64,000 nucleotides of DNA, taken from the NCBI GenBank assembly GCA_023055505.1, contig JALIRH010000004.1, forward strand, positions 17,355,368 through 17,419,367. The letters are read 5' to 3'. Made by a program: the position numbers and the translations under genes. How positions within the stretch are numbered: the first letter of the stretch is position 1; each line of letters starts with the position of its first letter. The notes under the pieces are model-generated. The model had not been told where the DNA came from. It did no database searches and saw nothing but the letters and a program-made list of their open reading frames with translations. Positions 1 to 13,428 of this stretch are shown piece after piece. The stretch is from Callipepla californica brunnescens (taxonomy: Eukaryota > Chordata > Aves > Galliformes > Odontophoridae).

Positions 1-385
1 TGGGATTGTCTGTAGTACAGCAAAAGAAATCACCAGAGAAAGAACAGCATGGAAGGGAAAAAACAAAAAACCAAAAAACATTAGGGTGGGAAAAAATACC
101 AAATGATAAGTGGCATATGGGAAGCAGAAGAAAACAGGAAAGTACAAATAGAGAACCATGCTAAATGAAGGCTTGAGAAGACATTATCAAAGGGATAAGA
201 AGTTGCTACAACAGTAACAGAGCAGTGAGACAATGTATTTCAATGTCAGTATTCTGACCAGACAGAAGACATTAAACAAAAGCATGAGAGGCTAGAGGAA
301 AAGGCTGCAAACAAGATGCTGTAGAGAAGACCCAGAATAATCTGAAGTAATTATCAAGTGGCTGGAGTTATGCCTCCCCACTAAC

Positions 386-542
386 CTGTCATCAGTGGGG
401 TCAGAGTCCGTTTCTTTTTCTACTGGGACATTCAGTGCTTCAGCTAGTTGTGAATTACTGTCATAGACACGATAGTGGATGGGCTGCAGTTGGTGAGCAT
501 ACCACTTAGGTTTGTCACCAATCAGTGCTGGGTCAAACATAT
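386..542 (-). CDS. MADD: MADD coding exon 9 (last in window)
   Basis: This 157-base exon covers residues 575-626: [20 protein letters not shown], then [18 protein letters not shown] and an acidic end DSDPTDD plus two bases before GTTAGT. In mammals the next exon continues with a Ser/Asp-rich stretch; I do not find it in positions 1-385, so it must lie beyond the edge. Confidence 0.94.
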
Positions 543-3500
543 CTGCACAAAAAAACCACAACAAATGAGAGACTTAATTGAACTCATTTCTTTGTGTCAA
601 AGGCTTCATTAGTAGTGACACTATCCCTTATTAAGTCTTGTACAAAACAGTTTTTTTTTCTCCCTAAAAAAAAACCAAAAAAAAAACCAAAAAAAAAAAC
701 CTATAAGGTTTCTACTCTACTAGCAAACAAGACAAGAGATAAAATTATCTGGAGAAATGAGCAACATTAAAATACATAAAAATAGAAAGATATTTCTTGA
801 ACTGGATTTCCCGACCCAGAAGGAATGCTACACTGTAGCAGGTTCTCCAGGAGCCTGCTAGCATTCAAAAAGTGTCAGGATAGTGCTCTTAGTCATATGG
901 TTTGACATGGGCCCGTGTGAACTTAGGAACTGGACTTAATTATCTTTGTGTGCCCCTTCCAACTCAGGACAGTCTATGATTTTATGAATAATATGGTATT
1001 AAGCTAATTCTGTCCCTAGAATCTACCTGCATTTCAAGTTTCTGAAAGACATGAGAAGCGCGAGAAAGGGAAGACCAAAACTTACTGTTATGAATTCTCT
1101 GAAAAGCATAGTTAGTAGGGTTGAGTGACCATTCTCCAAAATATTCTACTGCTTGTGTCCTGGAAAGCTTATCTGCAAAAGGTGTTTGCTTTGGCCTTGA
1201 AGCAAGAAAGGAATTTGCTTGGAAGGCCACCACTGGGCGTGGAAAAAGACGAAGAGTGCGAGTATGCATCTGGAATCCTTGTAAAACATTTGGTGAGTTG
1301 AAGAATCTCACCATGGCAACCCTAAAAAGAGGCAAAGGACATATGTCAGGTAAAAACACAGAACTTAACAGAAGACAGAGAACCTTTAAAAGGTATGCAT
1401 TAGGCAGTTTCAAATCTATGAAGAACAGTCATGTAATGCAAGAAGCTGTCTTCTTAGAAAACTTTATAAATCAATCAATCAATCAGTCACTTGGTTTTAA
1501 TTTACCTGAACAACACCAAGACCCACACAACGATAGACAGTGTTCTCAGTCCCATGCTGCCCTCGAGTGCAAGCTTGATGAAGACTCAGCACTACTTTCC
1601 ATTTCAGTCTCACCTGGTAGCCACATCCACAGAGTCCACATCGTTTCCATAGATCAGAGGATTGAATTCTGTGGAGGGAGTAGACTGCAAATCATTCTGT
1701 GGTCTTCCCAGCAGTAGTGGCACCTCCTGCCCTTCGTGGAACTTCTCTAGATTAAGAATGGGCTGAGTATTTAGACTCATGCTGGCCAGTGCCTAGCAAA
1801 AGGACAACATTAGGCACATATTCAGCAATAAATTATTAAAGAAAAAAAAAAGATCAGAGCTACCCTGCACTCTAAGCAATCGCAACAATTGTTCATGCTC
1901 TAATAATCTGCCTTAAACCATCTCTTCTACACTGAGTCAAGAAATACCTCCAGGCCCTCCTTTATGTGGACAGTCCAAATGATCTCCTCGATAATGACAC
2001 CACACAAGGGTGAGCATGGAAGCCTGCTTCTCTAGACCACTCATGATGCGAAAAAACATAATCCAAATCTGACCACTAGTTGCATGGTAACCCATTCAAC
2101 ATATAGGAGGGTTACATCCATGTGTAACTAAAACACGCACAGAGATCTAGATGCCTTATAACTTGCTTTGCAACTTGGCAGCTCAATCAGCGAGTCTGAC
2201 GACCCAGGACAGCATGCAGACAGCTAACACACAGGCACCTATCTTCTGGTGTGTCTGCAAATTACATTTCTTATCTGAATAATGTCTTCATCTCTCCATA
2301 CAGCAGCCATCCTTTTCAACCCTTGTAATATGCTCTGGAAAACACACAGGAGCGGCATGACTAGTAAATCAGTCCTTAATACCCAGGTCCAACCTAAATC
2401 TCCCTCATTTCTCTCATTTGCCCTCTGAGTCTTCATCAGTTTGATCTCAAAAATAAACAAACAAATAAAGTAAAACCAAAAGATAAAAGTAAAAGGGTAA
2501 AATGGAAAACCGAGGGGAAAAGAATAAAAATAAAGAACCTTGTTCTCAGGAGTGAGCAGCTGTTGCTGAGTGATTGCAGTCATGCTAACCAGACACTGGA
2601 GGCAAGATGGAAGATCATATGATAACACCAGCAGCCCATCAGAGCCAAGACGAACACATGACCACAGAGAAACAGATGAAGGGAAAAAAAATAAACAAAT
2701 CTATTACTACCAAACATCACAAATGAGAGGAAATAAAAAGGGACGCAAAATAGGCACAGAGAGAGAAGTCTAACTGCCCCATCCCCAAAATATCCACATT
2801 TGGCTACAGTTGTTTTGGAAAGAATCCTTATTGATGAAGCTAAGAACTTTCCACTGCAGTTTAAAATCAGGCATTTTAAGTATTAGCCATTGACTCTAAG
2901 ATTCAAAGGTTTATAAAGGCGTTAAGCTCAGCCCAGGCTGCAATTCAGTCTTCTCCACTTTGTATTGCAACCAGTAACCCTCATTCACCTTTGCCAATGG
3001 TCAACTGTCAATGACAATGAATACAGGAATATATCATAACAAAGACTGAGTTTGGGTCAATACCAACAATTTTAAATAGAAGTTGTTTAAGGAAATTGCA
3101 AGTTGTTCTGATATTCAACTTAGCTGTAATGAGAGAACTTTGCTCAATAGTACCTGAAATTGCAAGGGGATGAGGCAGAAGGGGAAGGTGGATCTAACAA
3201 AACTCCAAGTAACACATTACTTCCATCTGAGCTGACAGTAAGTACTGGGTTACTACAGAGGTCACACTCTCTGCTCTCCTGGTCTATAAGGAGAGAGAGG
3301 GGTGGCCTCATAAGGTCTGTAAGAAACTTTACCTTTAGATACTGCATGCAGCGTGCATAAGGAAAACAGAAATAAAGAGATAAAACCTGCTTGACACAAT
3401 CAGCCAGGATGACCCAAGCTGATTAATGGCTTAGCAGGATCTAAGAGAAGAGACTGAGAACTTGCACAGGTCTGTGAATGGAGGGGAAACACAGATGATC

Positions 3501-6500
3501 ATAGCTAGATGGATCAAGTCAGAGTTTAATCCTACATGGCAAATGTAAAGGAGGAGTCTGGAACGTTCTGTGCCATCTGGAAACAAATTAACCCCAAACA
3601 GCAATAATAAATAGAAACTATCTACTGCATGCAAGAGCATTTCAAATGATCTTTTACCAGGATAATTAATTAACCATAGTCACAGGCCTCAGTGATCACT
3701 GACTTTTCCAAATTAGCTCAATGCATAAAGGGAGAAAAACAGCAGCTAGATACCTAATACATAATAACTGTGTCACTTGATACCACTTCTCACACTTAAA
3801 ATGCTACTCTAGTGTGCGGATGTTCTTTGTGTACACCCACATTAAAAAGGCATCTTAAATACATCACAGAAAATTCTTAGTCCTGTGCTTCTCCTACACA
3901 AGTGGAAGCAGTAGAGACAGAAAAAGATAAACAGGTAACAAAAATGACTGAAATTCTTTGAAGAAACTACACAGACCTAAAATACAACGAAAATCTCAGG
4001 TTTAGATTTGTCAGAAAACGGCAATGGTAAAAAAAAAAACACAGGAGAGCTCAGAGGGTTCAGAAGTCACTCCCATCACCCTATTGAGTGGCCACCTCCA
4101 TATTCAAGTAGATCCCTTCAAAAGCACCTGATAGGCACCTTCTTGAGCAAGTGCATTCTAGTAGTCTGATACCTCATTCACAAGCATCTGATGTGCTAGG
4201 TTGCAAGCCCGCTTTTAACATCTTTTGCTTTACATTTGCTGACTCGTACAGCAGAAGAGGTGTGCAAAACATCTGCTAAGCCTGAGCCCTTTCCCCGAAG
4301 TGCTTGTTACCTGTTTCAGATGTTTTTTCAGCTCTGAAGCTTCTGGTTCCGGCAGTGCTGGCAAAGATTCTGCATTTGTGGGAACAATCACCTGGAATTA
4401 AGCACAGGTAACAAACTAAAAATTCTCCCGCTGGAGCCATTTCAAAACAGAAGCTCCTGTATCTCTCCTGCTCCTGAGACTGGGGAATAAAAGACATAGA
4501 ATAAAACTTATAAGCATTTCCCTTTAAATAGCCTTGCTCATGCCACAGTAGAAAGTGATACAAAGGATACTTTGTCTCATTAGAATCATGACAAAAGATG
4601 CTGCTGGAAGGCTCTTATCGGATCTAGATTCTTATCTAGGGCTATAGCAGGCAGGATCACAGTTACCCAAAGAGACGCTCTAGCATTTATGGAGGATTTA
4701 CCTTCTATGAAATAGCCAGATGGATTAACTGAAAAAGAATGCTCTAAGAACAAAAGAATCAGGGAAAGACATGAGACTGACAAGCAACAAAATGCTAAAA
4801 TTTAGTACAGAAGTGACAAAGGAAGGCAGACTGAGGCCAGTCTACAAGCACAGACAGTCTTAAACTCTTGGTGTGTATAATGGTAAAAGAGCACAGTTAC
4901 CCGGAAACAAAGCCTCAAGTCCTTATGGGTATCCACTTACCTTGTTGGTATCCAGGTCAATAAGCCATACATCATCAGGCATTTTAAAATCTAGTTTGTA
5001 AAGGAAGAAACTTGCTGGAACACCAATGATGTAAGGTGTAGGGGCTAGAAGCAACTGAGAGACAGAGACACGGTAATAAGGACAAGTTCTCCATTTGGTA
5101 TCACCATGCCCTTGCCAACTTTTTTTTTTTTAAACAACTACAGTACGTTTACAGCAGAGGAGATAACACACAAAGCACTGATAAGTAAGTCACACATGAT
5201 GCCATACAATAGGAAAAAAAAAAAAAACTCATGTTCTAAGAGCTTAAATTATCATCTAGAAAAATTCATAATTTTTTCAGCTGTACCTTTCTATAGAGCT
5301 GCACAGCTCAAATGAAAACACTTAACTAAACTAACAGCTTACAATGTCTTGGACCAGGCAAACAGACGTGTACATCCTCAGCTCAAATTGAGTCTGTGCT
5401 GTTGTAAAGGTAGCATTACCTTCACAAGAGCTTTATCCTTACCTCTATCCTTATAATGGTAATTTAATTTCAAAACTATAACAAGCCTAGGCAGCAGAAA
5501 GAACACAAGAAATAGATTTACTTTTTTTAAACATAAGTGTATGTGGAGAACCTAAGAGGAATTTCTTGTTTCTGGTAAGGGGATCAGCACAGGGAAAAGG
5601 CTTAAATCAATAACACATGTAACAGCTTGAGATCAGCTGCCTGGGAGGTTAATTCATCCTATAATCTAGAACACCTGGTTACCTCCAAGGGACAGAACAA
5701 ATCTGCAGCATCAGGTGCAGGTCAGCACTGAAGGAATAAAATAGCCTCAATTCTGCTTTTCCAAACAAAATAATGAGCTCCTGCAGGGCTGACTACTGCT
5801 GAAATCCAGGCTCCCAGCTGAAGTAACTTGACACTTTTTACTTGCAAGAAAAATAAACTGCAGGCAGAAGTTTCTACCTTCTGAATCATGACCCCTTATG
5901 ATTCCTTAAGTACTACTACGGACTCTCCAGAACAAACCTTAATACTTAGTTGGGAGGGGAAGGTTGGAAGAGTAAAGTCTTGTTGTAATATTGTAGATCT
6001 ATGGTCTTTCAAAGAAGCTACTTCTTTGAATTATACCATTCACCAAGCAGGCTTTAATGATATCTTAAATAAAAGATGTTATATACAATTTAAATAGTCA
6101 GTGGAGCTCAAAGAACATTCTTTGCAAGGCAGTATCTACTAATGTCCCTAAGAAATCATGGTAGATGGAAACAAGAACTACTTCTACATGTTCAGAGATC
6201 ACAGAAACATCCTTTGCAGACCAGTGAAGGAAAATATGTACCTGTTCTGCAGAAGCCATGCAGGTGGGGAGCAGAGGGATCACCGGAAACATATATTCTA
6301 ATGGGTAGATCATAGCCACAAAGGCCATCACAGACATCGAGAGTGCATTATAATCTCGGGACTGCAGTACAACCTGCAACCACAGAAACTCACATTAGCT
6401 CCTGCAGCAACCATTTGCTTCCAGCACTCCCCACCAGGAGCATACAAGTTTCAAGGCCTGCAAGACCCCGTTTTGTCAGCTGTGACCCACCATTACTCTA

Positions 6501-9500
6501 TCTGACAGCACACTTCTGGTTCTTTTTAGAGTGAGAACAAAACTTTTCAAAACTGGCACCTCAGAAGAAAAGATATTCCTTCCCACCCCTTCAGGCAACT
6601 CCAGGAAATTCATACCAAAGTCTGCAGTATACAGCTGTTCTCCAATCCACCCTGGTTTTCAAAAGGGTAAAGTTTCAAAGATCGACTCTACCCTTCCTAC
6701 CTTGTGCTCCAGAAGGATGCAGGTCAGCACCTGAAGACAGGCATCCACTCCCAGCAACTCCAAAGGCAGATGCAATGGAAAATCCACCAAGGTGAAGCGG
6801 GATGGATCAGGAAGGGCAAAGGTCAAAGCTGGCTGCAACTCATGCGGCAAAACTTCCACATCCACCCGCTTCTGACCAGCGACAGGCATTGGTGAACGCA
6901 GCAGCCGGTATATCCAGGCCTCAATCTCCCGCAAGTCATGTAGCAATGCGCTAGACTTCTCCTCCACCAGGAGGGAACCTGTGAAAATCCGCCACATTGT
7001 ATCCCTGTAGAGGGAGAAATGAGACGATTAATACACCCAGACAGCTTCAAGAAACAGCCATTTAGCATGGCTCTTCAGGAGTCACCAAGAATTAAAAGAA
7101 ACTGCTTAACATGCTTGGCCAGACAATGGAAGAGAAGGTAGGCACTTAAACTGGCTGAAACAACTGTGGTGTACTATAGATCTTTCTATGGAGGAAATCA
7201 ACACAAGTATGTCACGCTGGTCCAGGAGTTCATGCATTCTTTCAGATGGTTCATAAAGGTTACCCAAGTGCTTGAAATTCAGCATGTAACTAGGATAACT
7301 CTCATATCTTCCCCAGAACCACACCTGAGATAATAAAAGCCACACCGAAATGTCCCAGACGTTTTGGCATCGCAAAATACTTTCATACTGAGTCTTAAAT
7401 TACCTTGTATCACCCTGATAAGTAACCCACAGCAGAAGCGGCTGCACTTCAGCTGAGAACATACATTTCTGAAAGTTGTCTGGGAAGCGTTAAGAACCTT
7501 AGAAAAAGCAGACATTTTTCTATGCCCTCAACTATTGACCTCCAAAATTGTAGATCACAGGCAGGCTGGCCAGAAAGTGTGTACAGTGCTGATCAGGGCT
7601 GTAAGAGCTTCAAAATTTGAAACTGGATCTGACAAGGGAGGCAAATTGGATAATCAGCCCTTAATGTTGCAGTACTGTATTCACAAAGACTGTGGATCTG
7701 TTCTAACAACTATGAAAAAACCTTCAGCTTGATAAATATCTTTGGTCACTGTAATAGATCCGTCAGAACAGTATGGTTCAAATTAGAGGTTCTACCTTAA
7801 AAAATCAAAATGGCACCGGACACCTCAAAGGATTAAAAACTTACAGAAATTTGCAAGGGTCAAAAGAAGAGCAATCTGAAACCTGCTTCTCACCCAGCAG
7901 CCTTCCCTCAACCACTTGTAATGCAAAGGACATTAAGCTGTTAATGGGCACACTCAACCTTTTGCAAGTTCTAACGATTCAGTTTCACTTTTATTCCGCC
8001 ACCCCTTTGAAACCACTCTACTTCTCCAGGTCACGGCCCACAAACCACACAATAACGCAAAACGTGCAGCTTTCCTAATTGCTTAGCATTCTTCAACTGT
8101 CACTCAGTTCTTCTTCTCACAACCCTATGAATTATGTCCAGCAACATCAAATTTCTGAAATACCACACGTTATTCAAACACTAGAATGTGTCAATACTCC
8201 TTTCAAAATTCAGATGAGTTCGTAGAGCTGAAGAAAATCATAAAGTTTAGCTCTTTTCTGCCTCAGGAATCATCAAGCTAAACCAAGTGACGAAATAAGC
8301 CCCCTTCATACTTCAATTTAATAAAATTATTTCCATTCCAAGAGAATCACTTTTTCCCCACACGAGCAGTGGATTCAGGTGATAAATCTGTCAATGCAGG
8401 AATCAGCCAGAAACCCAGGACACTCTCCTTCAACTATGCTAGGGCAGCAAACCAACAAGCAGATTACTGCTCTGTGAACAGGGGCAGACTTCCTCTTTAG
8501 TGCAAGAGGTAAGGAACTTGCAAATACACAGGTGTCGGACACCCTGGCATATTTTACTTCTGACAAGTTTAAGTTAGAAAGTATAAAAAACATAAAACTC
8601 AGATTATGAACAATCTCACAGCCTCACTCATCTTCCTAGTAAGATAATTCCCTTCTTCTCCATAGATTCATTTTACATTTGCCCTTTTTAGTTCACGAGT
8701 TGGAAAGCAAAAAATGTCTTCCTGGAACACAGACATTAGGCACAATAATACAAAGATACACCCATGACTGATACACTTGATACTTGTTCCTTCCGTATCC
8801 TATAGCGCAACAGCTTTTGCTGTATACCTAGAATTTTAACAGATAATACACCAAGATACTGTTTAATTTGCTGTTGTAAACCTCCACTTCCATATGCCTC
8901 ATAGACAATCCCTTGGTTTTCTCTCTCCTCTCCCTCCTCCTCAAATCTTGTACTTTCCTCTCTTTCAGACATTCCTGCTTCTCTTGCCTCTTCTCTCCTC
9001 ACTGAAGTTGAGATTATTTTTCATAAGCTCACAAAAAATACTTCCACCACTTCCCTTTGCCTTTAAGTTGAAATTCACCCTGTTATTTCTTACAGTTTCT
9101 AACCTGTCAGAGGACTGCTAGTCCTGATGTGCACTACCATGGAGCTTATGCTCGAAGCCAATAATGGTGGCAACAGCTCTGAAGCTCAGCTTCAGAGAGC
9201 CTGTGTCAGTTTTTAACAGCACAGTAACTTCATATTAATATCAAAATTAAAGTCATACCCAAGTGACAGAACAGAACAGATTAGTCTTACCAAAACAGCA
9301 CAAAAATTTCCCTTTTCTACTGTGATTCTTGGTTAAAACAGCAAAAAGGTCAACCACCAACTTCTTCTGCAACCTTGCCTGTCACAGCAGTTTGTCATGA
9401 CAATTTGACATTTGGAAACAGAGAGAGGATAAAGCTCTTTGCTCCCCCCTTACATACCTCTGAACACCACGAGGAATCCCCAGCTTCTTGCCCAACAGTC

Positions 9501-12500
9501 TCTCACTACAGCAGTCCACAAGTCTCTTGAGGGTGTACAGACACTCACGGAAGGTGGAGAAAAAAGGATAGTGACTAAGGATGCACAGAGAAGTCAGGGT
9601 GCTGTTCCGAGAACGATGGCTGCCTTTGACCAGACGCTTACTCTGTGGTGACCGACTCACATCTGGGGTAGGCTCTGTACTTGGGGCCTGCAGTGAAGAA
9701 CCACTCTCTGAACTCTCAGTGCCCACCTCCTCTTGGGGCGCAGATGCATCCCCAGACTTAGTGATTTTCTGTCCCTCCCGAGCTCGATGTCCTCCTGTGC
9801 CTTCTCCCTTCTCCTTGGGTACTCGCTTCTGGAAGGAGCGGTAGAAGTTGACACAGATTCCATAGCGAATGACACCCGTATCCTTGTCTGTGAGCGTGAA
9901 GACAAAAGAAGTGTCATCACGGAAGCTCATGCGCTTCTGCCGCACACTCAGGCATCCTTCCGGCTGGCAGAAGAACACAACGTCAGGTGGCAGAGGAAAG
10001 TCCACGTGGTCTTCTAGAGGGTAACGTCGTAGCAGCTCAGGAGTCTGAGCAACACTATCACTACTTGGCTGCCTGCAAAAACAAACAAAACAAGCATAAA
10101 ACACCGACAAGCATACAGAGTTAGCTAATGGCAGGAACGATTTCTGTCATCTCACTATTAACATGTCAGGGCCCTGCAAGCTCAGCTTCGCCTTTGGTTG
10201 TTCTCAACCCTAACATCCCGGGAAAATGCAGCATCTCATTTACAGCTCTCAGTCTAGCACAAGGCCAACAACCACAAAAAGGTTCAATAGAAAAGGCCTA
10301 TACCATCATTATGAAGGCCCAACAAAGAGCCACTCTGTTCAAATCTGAGTCAAAAAAGGACTTTTAGGAATGGACTGTTCTCAGGGGAATACTGTACTGT
10401 CACAATTCCCTGATTTTGATTTCCAAAATGAGTTTGACTGCATGGGTCAGGGAATCCATGGGTAGAAAAGACACTTTCCCTTCTCCAAGTATAGTCAGAT
10501 GAGAATCCAATGGATGATCAAGATGAAAAACAAACAAACAAACAAAAAACAAAAACACCTGAGAAAGCTGAGAAACTGAAAACTGAGAAACCAAGCATTT
10601 CCTAGAAAAGAGTTCAAATAAATGATGGAGTGATATGGTACGATATTATGGGTAGCACTCTAGATCTCACTATAGCCCTGCAGAACAGTTATAAGTGCTC
10701 TTAAAGGAAGCATTCTACAGTACCAAAAACATGTGGACCTGTGCCCCTTGTTCCACCTATCCCACATCCCTGGCATTTATGTTGACCTATAAAGGAAGAT
10801 ATCTGAACTGTTTCTTGAGTGATTTCTAGGAATAATTTATCACAGCATCCTGCCAAGGCAAACAAAGGAGGCTGCCGTGGTAGGAGTAAAACTCCATGTC
10901 AGTCATGGAAGTAGCACTACAATTCTGGCAGCTTTCGTGAAAGGAAGCAGGTGTTACACAAGTGTAGTAGAGCCAACACAATACTTCTTAAATACTTGTC
11001 CCCCGCAGAACATGCGATACACTTCAACAATTCCAGTAGACACACACTGCCATCACAAGTACAGGAAAAAACAAGAATGGTAATGCTTTCCCAGTAAGAA
11101 TGGAGGAAGAGGATGAAAGCAAACAGAAAGAAAAACAGCAAAAATAAAGCTGCTTTTAGTCAGACAAAGAGTCCATTGACCAAGTGATTCTAGCATACAA
11201 AAAAGATTTTCATTTATTTGTTGAAGCACGTTAAAACTTTTTTTTTTTTTTTTGTCATTCTAAATTACACTGGTTTCCATTAAGATACCAACAGAGTGCC
11301 CAACAAGTTTTATGGAGAAAAAAACTCATCCTATAGATTTTCATTAAAAAGTCCCAGCAGGAAAGCAAGGAGACTGTGTTTGATTATTACGTTGGATTTG
11401 AAGTGCAAGTTACTACAAAAACTGGGTAGTAATACACAGGCCTATTTACCACCATGGCTCACTGAACTTTGTACTACAAAGCACTAATGGAATACAAAGG
11501 AAGCGTGACAATGTTGTTTATTCCTGTTTTTCCAGCAAAAGAATATTTCCAAGGCATTAACTATCCTCCTGCTACAGTTTTTCCATGAATGTTACCCATA
11601 TGATAACTGCTGGAGGAATAACATCAGATCCAGAAAGCGAAGGAAGGAAAATGTTCCCTCAACGATCTCTTTCTGGCTCGACCCCTTTGCTATCAAGTTC
11701 TCACATTTTCTACAGTAACAAAGATTTAGTAGACAAAATTTAATTTACAACAGAAAATCACTACCATAAGTAGTTCTACTTACTGCAGTCCTTTCAAACA
11801 AAACATAAACATGCTTTAGTAAAAAAGACAGGCTGGAAACAAATCAGAATTCATACTGCCTGAACAGTTAAATAACGAAATATTGTAGGGAAAGAAAATA
11901 AGAGCTCTACCACCTTTTCTGTATTACTGTACACAACAAATGCATCATCTACTGAGGAAGAAATGTCAAATAATATTAGTACTGCTTCAAGAGCCTGCAT
12001 GGGTGTAAATGGTTAAAAAAGCCACCAACAAAGTACCAGTGAATATACTGTAAGCTCATGCCTTCGCAGTAATATGTACTGAAGACAGAAAGGCAGTCCT
12101 CTCAGACATTCAGAAGAATTACATGTAACAGAATGGAATACTTCCAAAAGACATCAACTACTGATGTACTGCAGATAGTAAGGTGTAAATAGTAAAAGCC
12201 ACGTGGACCACCTAAGGAATCTGCAGTGGGAGATACTTCAGTCAACTCCACCTCCTGTCACTGGGCAGCTGCTGAAGTGCTGGATGAGACAACAGCCTTC
12301 TAAGCAGTAGCAATCTAGCGACTACTGCCTAGCAAAAAGCAAGAGTAGTATGGGAGTCCAGAACTGATGCTAGCAAATCCTTAATTGAGAAAAGATGACA
12401 CTATAAGCATTACTGGAAGAGGCAGTTAACATTTCTTCCTTCACTTCCTAGCCACTTTCTGACCCACATACTAAAAACTGGGTTATTTTTCCCCACAGAC

Positions 12501-13428
12501 AGTGAGAAAATAATTAAACCACTGAATTACTCTGCCCGTAAAATACAACAATAAAAGTTATTGCTTAGGAAATTACTTGTGTCATTTCCTCCACTTAGTC
12601 TCAACATTGCACTCAAAGCATTTCAAAAAGAAAGTAGGTAAAGCAACAAGCTGATGCACAAAAACCACTTATGTTTGGAAATGAAAGTACAGTACACTTC
12701 ATAGCACACCCATTAAATGGTCGCAGAAATTTATCACGTAAACTTTGAAAGGAGAAGAATAACATTTGCTGAGCATCTGCACATAGACAAAAAATCAACC
12801 CCACATTTCATACACTCCTTAAGTAGATAAGCATAGCATTTTATTAATTGTTAACTAACAAGGCTTAAAAAAAAAAAAAAAAAAAAAAGGAAAAGCATTA
12901 AAGTAGTTTCTATGAGGATAAACAAGCATCAGAAGGAGAATCAGACAAGTAAGGCAAGTTTCAGACTTTTTTTTCAACTGAGTTTAGAGATTACTCCTCA
13001 AAAGCTAGAAAAGAAACCCCTGCTAGCATTTTACTCACATACGGCTTTTGGTACTTTCAGTTTGTGCATCCCCCTGTTCTGATGTCAACAGAAGCAAAGC
13101 CGATCAGACATACAAGCTACCAGAGAGTCACATATAAATTGGCTATTCTTAGTCACCCTTTGAAGACCCTTGAAGAGGAGGATGCAAACCACAAGTTAAA
13201 AAGCTCTGACTGCAGTGGTATATTTCCAAAGATGCCCTAGTCGTAGTACATGCCTTCTGCATACATTCCAGACCACACTCCCCATCACAAAGTATAGCCT
13301 CATGAGTGCTTTTTGTTCCCACTCGACTGCCTACACAAAAGCTCAGCTGAGAATCTTTCACATTACCTGGCTCCGATGATAACAAGGTAGTCGAGTAACC
13401 GAGGGCAGCTTTTCTTTTTCTGCACCAT
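386..13428 (-). CDS. MADD: MADD (DENN-domain Rab GEF), N-terminal 9 coding exons, 3' end outside window
   Basis: MADD (also DENN/MADD or Rab3-GEP) is a cytosolic guanine-nucleotide exchange factor for Rab3 and Rab27 that also binds the TNF receptor 1 death domain. Nine exons (13367-13428, 9458-10072, 6701-7004, 6242-6373, 4941-5054, 4311-4391, 1614-1792, 1086-1321, 386-542) join in one frame to 626 codons plus two bases. All borders are GT/AG and all phases agree. The protein starts [16 protein letters not shown], very close to mammalian MADD, and covers the uDENN, cDENN and dDENN modules and the start of the acidic region after them. The death-domain-like and C-terminal parts lie beyond position 1. 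The start is the conserved MADD start. The promoter is probably the CpG island near 24 kb, so a noncoding first exon is expected but was not located. Identification is from recognised protein similarity. Confidence 0.96.
836..985 (+). mobile_element. CR1 LINE 3'-end fragment (diverged)
   Basis: The plus strand reads as a decayed CR1 tail: an end-of-pol-like part (GTTCTCCAGGAGCCTG, then ATTCAAAAAGTG), then ACTGGACTTAATTATCTTTG, CCCCTTCCAACTC and a terminal TCTATGATTTTATGA. This order (ggacttgatgatctt, cttccaac, attctatg) is that of the CR1 3' UTR. It lies in the MADD intron between exons 8 and 9, opposite in strand to the gene. Boundaries are approximate. Confidence 0.7.
1086..1321 (-). CDS. 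MADD: MADD coding exon 8 (dDENN)
   Basis: This 236-base exon covers residues 496-574, from [20 protein letters not shown] to [12 protein letters not shown] plus one base. It is the main conserved body of dDENN. The donor is GTAAGT, and the split Asn codon joins correctly to exon 9. Confidence 0.95.
1614..1792 (-). CDS. MADD: MADD coding exon 7 (dDENN)
   Basis: This 179-base exon covers residues 437-496, from [18 protein letters not shown] to [12 protein letters not shown] plus two bases. It is the start of dDENN and closely matches mammalian MADD. Acceptor TTTGCTAG, donor GTGAGA. Confidence 0.94.
1793..4310 (-). other. MADD intron 6, no further gene seen
   Basis: About 2.5 kb between coding exons 6 and 7. 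It is AT-rich with short A-rich runs (for example near 2450-2490). Open frames here are short and have no recognisable domain. I see no repeat family I can name. Confidence 0.7.
4311..4391 (-). CDS. MADD: MADD coding exon 6
   Basis: Twenty-seven codons, residues 410-436, reading [20 protein letters not shown] and then LKKHLKQ. It links cDENN to dDENN and is Pro/Glu-rich as in mammalian MADD. Acceptor ATTCCAG, donor GTAACA; both borders are phase 0, so skipping it would keep the frame. Confidence 0.92.
4941..5054 (-). CDS. MADD: MADD coding exon 5 (cDENN)
   Basis: Thirty-eight codons, residues 372-409, beginning [17 protein letters not shown] and ending [10 protein letters not shown]. The [12 protein letters not shown] segment is the DENN-family signature. 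Acceptor TCTCTCAG, donor GTAAGT. Confidence 0.95.
6242..6373 (-). CDS. MADD: MADD coding exon 4 (cDENN)
   Basis: Forty-four codons in phase 0 on both sides, residues 328-371, from [18 protein letters not shown] to [11 protein letters not shown]. This is one of the most conserved parts of the cDENN core. The acceptor is GGTTGCAG and the donor GTACAT. Confidence 0.95.
6701..7004 (-). CDS. MADD: MADD coding exon 3 (uDENN-cDENN)
   Basis: The exon is 304 bases, residues 226-327, from a CTACAG acceptor to a GTAGGA donor. It encodes the highly conserved segment from [19 protein letters not shown] to [18 protein letters not shown], the end of uDENN and the start of the central cDENN domain that forms the Rab-binding core in this family. 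Confidence 0.95.
7005..9457 (-). other. MADD intron 2, no further gene seen
   Basis: About 2.45 kb between coding exons 2 and 3. It contains a pyrimidine-rich stretch on the plus strand around 8910-9000. No coding exon or nameable repeat was recognised. Confidence 0.65.
9458..10072 (-). CDS. MADD: MADD coding exon 2 (uDENN)
   Basis: This 615-base exon covers residues 21-226. It follows a TTTTGCAG acceptor and ends CAGAG before GTATGT. The first part ([20 protein letters not shown]) and the last part ([20 protein letters not shown]) are classic uDENN sequence. Between them is a Lys/Glu/Ser/Gly-rich insert of about 60 residues, unlike the conserved flanks; the same loop is variable between MADD orthologues. 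Confidence 0.95.
10073..13366 (-). other. MADD intron 1 (first coding intron)
   Basis: About 3.3 kb, AT-rich, with A-rich simple sequence at 10530-10556, a T run near 11240 and a 22-base A run at 12867. I see no exon, RNA gene or nameable transposon in it. Confidence 0.65.
12867..12888 (+). repeat. A homopolymer, 22 bases
   Basis: Uninterrupted run of A in a MADD intron; no transposon body recognised upstream. Confidence 0.9.
13367..13428 (-). CDS. MADD: MADD coding exon 1 (start codon)
   Basis: The ATG is at 13428-13426. It encodes [20 protein letters not shown] plus two bases and ends at a GTAATG donor. This is the conserved MADD N-terminus at the beginning of uDENN. Just upstream are 5' UTR bases; an AG near 13480 could be the acceptor joining this exon to a noncoding first exon, but I could not settle this. 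Confidence 0.93.
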